From the NCBI GenBank assembly GCA_027352645.1, contig DAIEIL010000196.1, forward strand, positions 1 to 7,137: a stretch of DNA of 7,137 nucleotides. Direction: 5' to 3'. Position numbers and translations under genes: made by a program. The stretch comes from Rhodobiaceae bacterium. Its GTDB lineage: Bacteria > Pseudomonadota > Alphaproteobacteria > Parvibaculales > Parvibaculaceae. The notes beneath the pieces are model-generated. The model was given only the letters and a program-made list of their open reading frames with translations, was not told where the DNA came from and made no database searches. Below, piece after piece: positions 1-4,955 of this stretch. Positions within the stretch are counted from its first letter, which is position 1. Each line of letters starts with the position of its first letter.

Positions 1-779
1 AGCTCGACGAAGCTTTCGAGACGGCCATTTTCGAAAAGGCGCGGGCCGAGGAAGCGAACCGGATCAAATCCGATTTCCTCGCCACGATGAGCCACGAAAT
101 CCGCACGCCCATGAATGCGATCATGGGGTTCTCCGATCTCATCACACGCATGAGCAAGGAGCCCAAGACGCGCGAATATGGGCAATATATTCACGACGCT
201 TCGGTGGGGCTCCTCACGGTGCTCAACGATGTGCTGATGTTCTCGAAGATCGAGGCCGACAAGATCGAACTCGACGAGCGGCCGACAGAGCTTTCGGCTC
301 TCTTCGAGTCGCTGCTCTATTGGCAGGCCATGGCCCGGGAAAAGAACATCAAGCTCAATGTCGATCACAGTGCATTGCCGCAGGAGTCAGTGCTGTGCGA
401 TGAGGGCAAGCTGCGTCAGGTGCTCACGAACCTCATCTCCAATGCGATCAAGTTCACGCCTTCGGGTGGGCAGGTCGATCTGCGCTGCATGGTACTCGCC
501 CGACACAACGACAGCCTGCGCATTCGCTTCGAGGTGGAGGACACGGGGATCGGCTTCACCGACGAGGTGGCCGCGCGCCTCTTCAAGCCTTTCGTGCAAG
601 CGGATGGCGACATCTCCAAGACCTATGGCGGCACGGGGTTGGGGCTTGCCATCAGCGCCAAGCTCGTCAGCCTGATGCGCGGCGATATCGGCGCGCATGC
701 CGTGCCGGACAAGGGTGCGCGCTTCTGGTTCGAGATTCCCCTCGCCTTGACGGTGGTGCCGCTGTCGCGGAGCGCCTGA
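1..779 (+). CDS. Sensor histidine kinase, C-terminal part (5' truncated by window edge)
   Basis: Two-component sensor kinase that autophosphorylates a histidine with ATP and passes the phosphate to a response regulator. The reading frame is open from base 3, so 258 residues are visible and the true start lies upstream. A charged helical linker (EKARAEEANRIKSDFLATMS) leads into the H-box SHEIRTPMNAIMGF; the phospho-accepting His is encoded at 93-95. The HATPase_c domain follows with N-box NLISNAIKF (from 429), G1 box DTGIGF (from 540), F-box LFKPFVQAD and G2 box GGTGLGLA (from 627). The protein ends shortly after the ATPase domain (FWFEIPLAL then about ten residues), so it has no C-terminal receiver domain. 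Its sensor domain is off-window and the signal cannot be inferred. No response regulator is adjacent in the window. It converges on the DUF2264 gene with 5 bases between the stop codons. Identification as a HisKA/HATPase kinase is secure. Confidence 0.95.
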   Translation, partial: LDEAFETAIFEKARAEEANRIKSDFLATMSHEIRTPMNAIMGFSDLITRMSKEPKTREYGQYIHDASVGLLTVLNDVLMFSKIEADKIELDERPTELSALFESLLYWQAMAREKNIKLNVDHSALPQESVLCDEGKLRQVLTNLISNAIKFTPSGGQVDLRCMVLARHNDSLRIRFEVEDTGIGFTDEVAARLFKPFVQADGDISKTYGGTGLGLAISAKLVSLMRGDIGAHAVPDKGARFWFEIPLALTVVPLSRSA

Positions 780-785
780 AGGCGT
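772..785. other. Small hairpin spanning the convergent stop codons
   Basis: The arms GCGCC (772-776) and GGCGT (781-785) pair around the tetraloop TGAA, giving four Watson-Crick pairs plus one G-T. The loop contains the kinase stop codon and the right arm touches the stop of the opposite gene. There is no T-tract on either side, so this is not a convincing intrinsic terminator. It may be incidental. Confidence 0.25.
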
Positions 786-2599
786 CAGCGATCGAGCCAG
801 GGGCCGTCGGGAATGGCCGGAACCTCATTCCAGCGTGGCTCGGCGCCTTCTTCAGCACCTATGAAAACCGCCGTCGCGAGCGTGAAGCGGCCGGGCGCGT
901 GTCTTCCTTCGAGAACTGGAAGAAGCGTGCGTGGCCAGATGAGGCTCGACCGGTCGGCTGGAGCGCCGATGCGGGCGCTGCGTACGGCCTTCAGATCGCG
1001 AATGCCGGATAGACCCGCGGCACTGCGCAGCAACACGCTTCCTTCACCCGCCAACGGCTCTCCTTCGGGGCCGCTGCGCTCGACTGAAAATCCGCCTTCG
1101 CGTGAGATCAGCGGTATCGGTGAGGCGATGCGGTGTATGCGAAGCAACCAGGGCAGATCGGTCGCGATGAGCCAGGTTTCGACGGTGACATCCTTCCATG
1201 GCGCCGGGCCGGCTTTTGCCCAGGGGCGCCAGACGGAGTGGATGAAGCCCGGTTCGATTGCCACAACCGTGGCGTCGCGGCGGATCGCGTATTGGTCGGG
1301 CCGATCGGCGGGGGCCAGCGCAAGCATGTTGTCCGGCATAACCTCGACGCCCTGTGAGGCGGGATAGCCGATGCTGAAGCCGAAGCGCGAGGAATAGGCG
1401 AATTTTCCGTATTTTGCGGGGCTGCCCTGGTGCGCCGGCGCGGTCTGGCCGCCGGATAGCGCGACGGTATGAGCCGCATCCTCGACAAGGATCATGGCTG
1501 GATGGCGCTGCGCCGACGCCGCGTGGAGCGACGGCGAGGCCTCGTCGGTGGCCCAGAAGGGATGCGACGCGGGCAGCGCGAGCGGGAGAAAGGCCTTCAT
1601 CGCCCAATAGGGAGACTGGGGCGAATTATATTCTTCCGCCATGCGCGGGTTCTCATAGGCATAACCGATCGTGAGCGCGCCGCGCGCGTCGGCGATATCG
1701 CGACGCGCCCACCAGCGCAGATGGCGCAGATAGACGCCCTTGATCTCGCCCCATGGCAGAGCCGCGACATCGGCAAAGGCAAGCGCGCCCCAGAAGCCGG
1801 CAGGCGCGAAGCGGTAGGTCAGACTGCGGCCGAAGGGGAGCGCTGCACCGTCGGCAGCGAACCAGCGGCGATAATCCGGCGCGAAGAGACGCGCGCGCGA
1901 GCGCAAGACTTCGGCACGGTCCGCATCGCCGGAGAGCTTCGCATAGATCAGCCCATAGAAATGGAAGGCGAAGGCGATGTAGTGATCGACCTGATTTTTT
2001 GGACCGTCGCGATACCAGCCGCCATCGAGATAGAAACTGTCGATGCGGGCGAGCGCGGCATCGACGGCCTGTTGATTATGAGGCGCGTCGACGCATTTCA
2101 GGCCAAGATTCACGATGACCCGGAAGAAGAGCCAGTTGTTGTCGACGATTCCGACTTCGTTGATGCGATGGAGCCAGCGCGCGACATTGTGTTTGGCCGC
2201 ATCCGGCAACGGCGCCCATATGTGTTCCGGCACAAGCGCAAGCGCAAAGCCAATAGCCGCCATTTCGACGAGGCGTTGATCGCAATCGGGGGACGGTCCC
2301 CAATACTCGCGATGGGTGGGGTCGCAACCATTGGCGAGACCTTCGCGGATCATCCCCCAATAGGGAAATTCATAGCCGCCTGCCGCCAGCGGCGCGATGC
2401 CCCAGAGGGGCCGCGCGAAGCCTTCGAGTTGAGATGCCACCTCGCCGAATACGGCATGAGACGGCGCGAGGCGGACGCGCGCGCGGCCGGGGCTATAGAA
2501 GGGCAGTAGCGGTTTGAAGAGATCGAGTGCGGCGCGCGCAACGTCGTCGCGTGTCGCCAAAGGGTTGCCGGCAAGGGGATTCGAGAATGGCGGCGTCAT
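785..2599 (-). CDS. DUF2264 domain-containing protein (probable saccharide-processing alpha/alpha-barrel enzyme)
   Basis: 604-residue protein matching the DUF2264 family (PF10022) from end to end. Recognisable family blocks in order are NPLATRDDV (12-20), YSPGRARVRL (35-44), LEGFARPLWGIAPL (58-71), NNWLFFRVIVNLGL (154-167), DGGWYRDGPKNQVDHYIAFAF (192-212), LPFGRSLTYRFA (254-265), EEYNSPQSPYWAMKAFLPLAL (322-342) and KYGKFAYSSRFGFSIGYP (396-413). The N-terminal helical part resembles alpha/alpha-barrel polysaccharide-acting enzymes and the C-terminal part is beta-rich. From memory, some DUF2264 relatives are exo-glucuronidases (CAZy GH154); this should be verified. No signal peptide is seen, so it probably acts in the cytoplasm on an imported oligosaccharide or glycoside. 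The frame is open a further 94 codons upstream, but that extension reads as Arg/Pro-rich shadow of the preceding gene. The ATG at 2599, just before the family's conserved N-terminus and overlapping the previous stop as ATGA, is the start chosen. The Shine-Dalgarno is weak (CGGAAA), consistent with translational coupling. Confidence 0.92.
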   Translation of the reverse strand: MTPPFSNPLAGNPLATRDDVARAALDLFKPLLPFYSPGRARVRLAPSHAVFGEVASQLEGFARPLWGIAPLAAGGYEFPYWGMIREGLANGCDPTHREYWGPSPDCDQRLVEMAAIGFALALVPEHIWAPLPDAAKHNVARWLHRINEVGIVDNNWLFFRVIVNLGLKCVDAPHNQQAVDAALARIDSFYLDGGWYRDGPKNQVDHYIAFAFHFYGLIYAKLSGDADRAEVLRSRARLFAPDYRRWFAADGAALPFGRSLTYRFAPAGFWGALAFADVAALPWGEIKGVYLRHLRWWARRDIADARGALTIGYAYENPRMAEEYNSPQSPYWAMKAFLPLALPASHPFWATDEASPSLHAASAQRHPAMILVEDAAHTVALSGGQTAPAHQGSPAKYGKFAYSSRFGFSIGYPASQGVEVMPDNMLALAPADRPDQYAIRRDATVVAIEPGFIHSVWRPWAKAGPAPWKDVTVETWLIATDLPWLLRIHRIASPIPLISREGGFSVERSGPEGEPLAGEGSVLLRSAAGLSGIRDLKAVRSARIGAPADRSSLIWPRTLLPVLEGRHAPGRFTLATAVFIGAEEGAEPRWNEVPAIPDGPWLDR

Positions 2600-3381
2600 T
2601 TTCCGTCTAGCCAGTTGCAGAGTGTCTTTGCATCGCGCCGCAAGGCGTCGGGGTCGTCGCCCGATACAAATTCGAGCAGGGCGAAGCGGGGGCGGCCGTG
2701 CGGAGTCGGCATTGCGCTGACGCGGGTGAGCAGAGGGCGCCAGAAATCGGCGCCCTCCGCCAGAGGCTGGCGTTCGCCGGAGGCCTTCCAGTGAAAGACA
2801 TGGAGATGGGAGAGGTGCGGCGCGAGGGCATCGAGTTCCGCCTCCGCCTCGTCGAGGGCGATGCCGGGTCGCGGTTGCCAATATGTGTGCAGGTTCGGAT
2901 GCCGCGCGGCGGCGATAAGAGCGAGCGACGCCTCCGCACCATCGTTCAGGGTATGCGGATGAAATTCGAGGGAAAGCGAGATGCCGAGCGTTGCCGCTTT
3001 CGCGGCCATGTCATGCAGCGCGTGCGCAGCGGCGTTGCGTGTTTCGAGGCTTGCTTCGGCTGATGAGCATCCCCGCTGGCCCGCCCAGATGCGGATATTG
3101 GGAGCGCCGAGCGCCTGAGCGGCTTCGAGCACATCAGCGAAATTCTGCCCTGTGATGTGGCTGCCTGCTTCGACATAGGAGCCGTAGGAGGCGATGGCGA
3201 GGCCCGTATCGCGGCAGCGCGCGGCGACGGCGCGTGCGCCCGCGCGATCATGCGGGCGCACATGGATATCGGCGCCCCATTCGATGCCCGCCAGACCGCA
3301 TTCGGCGGCAAGCGTGATCACGGCTTCCGGCGGAAGGGCGCGGAACGTGATGGAACAGAGGCCGGGCAGAAGCGTGCTCAT
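2596..3381 (-). CDS. Xylose isomerase-like TIM-barrel protein (sugar phosphate isomerase/epimerase family)
   Basis: 261-residue protein of the AP_endonuc_2 / xylose-isomerase-like TIM-barrel family (PF01261), whose members isomerise or epimerise sugars, sugar phosphates and sugar acids, or dehydrate related compounds, using a divalent metal. Visible elements: the strand-1 start LLPGLCSITFRAL (4-16), GLAGIEWGADIHV (29-41), LAIASYGSYV (61-70), LGAPNIRIWAG (91-101), SLSLEFHPHTLND (135-147, with metal-ligand-type Glu139), YWQPRPG (167-173), HLHVFHW (192-198) and FALLEFVSGDD (233-243, with Glu237). The position that is often Asp in the metal site reads Gln169 here, so chemistry may differ from classic members. 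Start: the ATG at 3381 overlaps the upstream stop as ATGA, and GGAG lies 8 bases before it; the frame stays open further upstream but reads as shadow of the dehydrogenase gene. The 3' end overlaps the DUF2264 start, again as ATGA. Cytoplasmic; substrate unknown. Confidence 0.9.
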   Translation of the reverse strand: MSTLLPGLCSITFRALPPEAVITLAAECGLAGIEWGADIHVRPHDRAGARAVAARCRDTGLAIASYGSYVEAGSHITGQNFADVLEAAQALGAPNIRIWAGQRGCSSAEASLETRNAAAHALHDMAAKAATLGISLSLEFHPHTLNDGAEASLALIAAARHPNLHTYWQPRPGIALDEAEAELDALAPHLSHLHVFHWKASGERQPLAEGADFWRPLLTRVSAMPTPHGRPRFALLEFVSGDDPDALRRDAKTLCNWLDGK

Positions 3382-4388
3382 GCCTGATGCTCCAGTTCCG
3401 CCAATGCGACGGCATGCTGCAGAGGCTCGCCGCCTACATAACGCTGAATTTCGTCGAGGATCAGCTCCGTCATGCGTTGCGTTTCGGTGCCGAGCGAGCC
3501 GGCGATATGCGGCGTAAGGAATACATTGGCGAGGTCGAACAGCGGTGAATTGGTGGGCAGCACATCGGGCTCGGTGACGTCGATGACGGCATCGATGCGG
3601 CCGCTCGATGTTTCCGCGATGAGCGCATCCTGATTGATGAGGGCGCCCCGCGCCGTATTGATGAGCGTCGCGCCGGATTTCATGAGGGCGAGGCGGCGGC
3701 TGTCGATCATGCCCGCGGTTTCCGGCAGAAGCGGCGCGTGGAGGCTTACCACGTCGGCACTCGCCATCAGTGCGTCGAGGTCGACGAGCCTTGCGCCGAG
3801 CCGCGAGGCTTCCGCGCTTCCGATGAAGGGATCGGCCAGAAGGATCTCGAAGTCGAAGGGCTTCAGGAGCGAGATGACGCGCCGCCCGATGCGCGAAGCG
3901 CCGACGATGCCGATGGCCTTGCGATAATTGCCGAGGTCGGGCGCGACCTTGGCCCATGCCGGGGCGTGTCGCGCTTCATGATATGCCGTCCGCAGACGGA
4001 ATAGTCGCTTGTTGGAGAAAAGGATGGCGGCAAGCGTGTATTCGGCAACGGGTACTGCGTTCGCATCCGCCGCGGAGGTGACGGCAACACCGCGACTCTG
4101 GATCGATGGATCAAGAAAGGGCTTCACGGAGCCGGCGAGATGGGCGACGAGGCGGAGATGCGGTGCGGTTGCAAGTTCCTCCGGGCCGAGATGCGGTGCA
4201 CCCCATCCGGTGACGAGGATTTCTGCCTGGCCGAGCAGGGTGCGGGCCTCAGGCGTGTCGAAAGAGGTCAAAGGGGCGGGGGCGAGCAGGGCAACGAGAT
4301 CGTCCAGCCGCGCGGATTGCGCATCCGAGAAAGAGTCGGCATGGGCCCTGGGGTCGAAAGCCAGCAATGTCTTAGGCTTGTGAGGCAT
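3378..4388 (-). CDS. D-isomer-specific 2-hydroxyacid dehydrogenase family protein
   Basis: 336-residue NAD(P)-dependent oxidoreductase of the D-2-hydroxyacid dehydrogenase family (phosphoglycerate dehydrogenase-like, PF00389/PF02826), interconverting a 2-hydroxyacid and a 2-keto acid. The catalytic domain halves flank the nucleotide-binding domain, whose dinucleotide motif is GIVGASRIGRR (160-170), a variant of GxGxxG. Asp186 at the end of the next strand (ILLADP) suggests preference for NAD over NADP. The catalytic triad is intact: Arg247 in NTARGALIN, Glu273 in DVTEPDVLP and His294 in LTPHIAGS. Length is normal for the family and there is no signal peptide, so it is cytoplasmic. A GTG at 4391 directly precedes the ATG at 4388; the ATG is preferred because GGAG lies 6 bases before it but only 3 before the GTG. 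This is the first gene of the operon and its stop overlaps the TIM-barrel start. The physiological substrate cannot be read from sequence; the neighbours suggest a sugar-derived acid. Confidence 0.93.
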   Translation of the reverse strand: MPHKPKTLLAFDPRAHADSFSDAQSARLDDLVALLAPAPLTSFDTPEARTLLGQAEILVTGWGAPHLGPEELATAPHLRLVAHLAGSVKPFLDPSIQSRGVAVTSAADANAVPVAEYTLAAILFSNKRLFRLRTAYHEARHAPAWAKVAPDLGNYRKAIGIVGASRIGRRVISLLKPFDFEILLADPFIGSAEASRLGARLVDLDALMASADVVSLHAPLLPETAGMIDSRRLALMKSGATLINTARGALINQDALIAETSSGRIDAVIDVTEPDVLPTNSPLFDLANVFLTPHIAGSLGTETQRMTELILDEIQRYVGGEPLQHAVALAELEHQA

Positions 4389-4596
4389 CACGGGCTCCGG
4401 CTGCGGCGCTCAAGACGACGGCCTTTCATTATGCATCGGAAAGCAGGCGGCCTAACTATCTGAATTGTTTAACGATGCCCGATCTTCATGCGGATGAATG
4501 CGGCAGGCCGCGACTGAAGATCTCGGATAATTACAATTTGGAAAGTATTGCCCGCTGGCTGCGATTTCGAGACGCGGGCGCACTCATTTACTGCGC

Positions 4597-4624
4597 CATT
4601 ATGGACACGGTGCCGGCCATAATG
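4597..4624. promoter_or_regulatory. Perfect 8-bp inverted repeat, possible operator
   Basis: CATTATGG (4597-4604) and CCATAATG (4617-4624) are exact reverse complements separated by 12 bases, giving arm centres 20 bases apart (about two helical turns). Each arm is itself close to palindromic. The spacing suits a dimeric regulator, or two dimers on one DNA face, upstream of the rightward promoter candidate. Function is inferred only. Confidence 0.35.
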
Positions 4625-4657
4625 ACTGCGCGGCAGGGGCTTTTGGCACAAAGAGCC

Positions 4658-4685
4658 TTGACTGATTAAGTGATTTAGGTGGAAT
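4658..4685 (+). promoter_or_regulatory. Candidate sigma70-type promoter for the DUF1302 gene
   Basis: TTGACT (4658-4663) matches the -35 consensus at 5 of 6 positions. TGGAAT (4680-4685) matches the -10 at 4 of 6, after a 16-base spacer. Transcription would start near 4692 and give a leader of about 265 bases before the 4956 start codon. It is the best pair seen on the + strand in this gap, but the -10 is weak and a closer promoter cannot be excluded. Confidence 0.35.
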
Positions 4686-4693
4686 GAACCTAA
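4675..4693. promoter_or_regulatory. 19-bp palindrome overlapping the candidate -10, possible repressor site
   Basis: TTAGGT (4675-4680) and ACCTAA (4688-4693) are exact reverse complements around a 7-base centre. The element covers the proposed -10 box at 4680-4685, so a bound dimer would block RNA polymerase. No regulator gene is in the window to pair it with. Confidence 0.35.
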
Positions 4694-4694
4694 T

Positions 4695-4739
4695 GCTAGC
4701 TCACATATGAGAATCAAGAATATCGACATGTGATCTAGC
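4695..4739. repeat. 12-bp inverted repeat (11/12 matches) with 21-bp spacer
   Basis: GCTAGCTCACAT (4695-4706) pairs with ATGTGATCTAGC (4728-4739) with one mismatch. The arms are 33 bases apart centre to centre, about three helical turns. It lies just downstream of the candidate start of transcription, so it could be a pair of protein half-sites or a stem-loop at the 5' end of the mRNA. A GAATC (GANTC, the CcrM methylation motif of many alphaproteobacteria) lies in the spacer at 4711-4715. Confidence 0.4.
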
Positions 4740-4915
4740 TGGTGCGGACAAAGCTCTGCACTGCGGAGGAGACGCAAAATCACATACGCCATCCTTGCCG
4801 CGCCGACCAGGCGCGAAGGCAAAGGTGCGCCTCGAGATATGAGCCATTGCAATGCGATGGCCTTGTAAGGGACGCGCGCGTGATGAGGCCGACCTCCCGG
4901 AGTAAAGAATTTCAA

Positions 4916-4937
4916 ATCGCCTCTCGTGTGAGGCGGT
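4916..4937 (+). other. 5' leader hairpin just upstream of the DUF1302 ribosome binding site
   Basis: CGCCTC (4918-4923) and GAGGCG (4930-4935) form a perfect 6-bp stem with loop TCGTGT. The stem extends by a T-G wobble and an A-T pair to 4916/4937. It ends about 5 bases before the Shine-Dalgarno run, leaving that run unpaired. It could stabilise the mRNA or be a target for post-transcriptional control. Confidence 0.4.
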
Positions 4938-4942
4938 CAACT

Positions 4943-4951
4943 GGGGAGAGG
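4943..4951 (+). promoter_or_regulatory. Strong ribosome binding site of the DUF1302 gene
   Basis: GGGGAGAGG lies with its GGAG core (4945-4948) 7 bases before the ATG at 4956. Together with the signal peptide beginning at that ATG, it fixes the start codon. Confidence 0.8.
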
Positions 4952-4955
4952 TGTA

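Larger units (their letters stand above)
4389..4955. other. Divergent intergenic region between the dehydrogenase operon and the DUF1302 gene
   Basis: This 567-base gap separates two divergently transcribed units. It is visibly richer in A and T than the flanking genes, especially about 4430-4760, as expected of control DNA. It holds inverted repeats at 4597-4624, 4675-4693 and 4695-4739, a candidate rightward promoter at 4658-4685, a CATTGCAATG palindrome at 4845-4854, and a hairpin plus Shine-Dalgarno before 4956. No convincing -35/-10 pair was found for the leftward operon, although its promoter must lie here or be read through from off-window. No open frame in this gap resembles a protein. 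Confidence 0.7.

Noticed and set aside
1469..2509. 346-codon open frame on the + strand inside DUF2264
   Set aside because: The product is a low-information Arg/Ala/Glu-rich sequence opposite a well-conserved protein, with no recognisable motif.
2600..2881. N-terminal extension of the DUF2264 frame by 94 residues
   Set aside because: The extension is Arg/Pro-rich and lies wholly within the TIM-barrel gene. The conserved family N-terminus begins just after the ATG at 2599, which forms an ATGA overlap.
3382..3957. Upstream extension of the TIM-barrel frame
   Set aside because: It overlaps the dehydrogenase coding sequence, reads as basic low-complexity sequence, and the typical barrel start begins at the ATG at 3381 with a good Shine-Dalgarno.
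4644..4660. Sigma54-like promoter (TGGCAC followed by TTG)
   Set aside because: The GG to GC spacing is wrong: the -12 position reads CT, and the TTG falls too far downstream.
4701..4733. CRP-type binding site from TCACA and TGTGA
   Set aside because: The half-sites are in the outward order TCACA...TGTGA and widely spaced, not TGTGA-N6-TCACA.
4469..4915. 148-codon open frame on the - strand in the divergent gap
   Set aside because: It has no family resemblance and mixed composition, and it lies across the inverted repeats and the DUF1302 leader. It is more likely chance.
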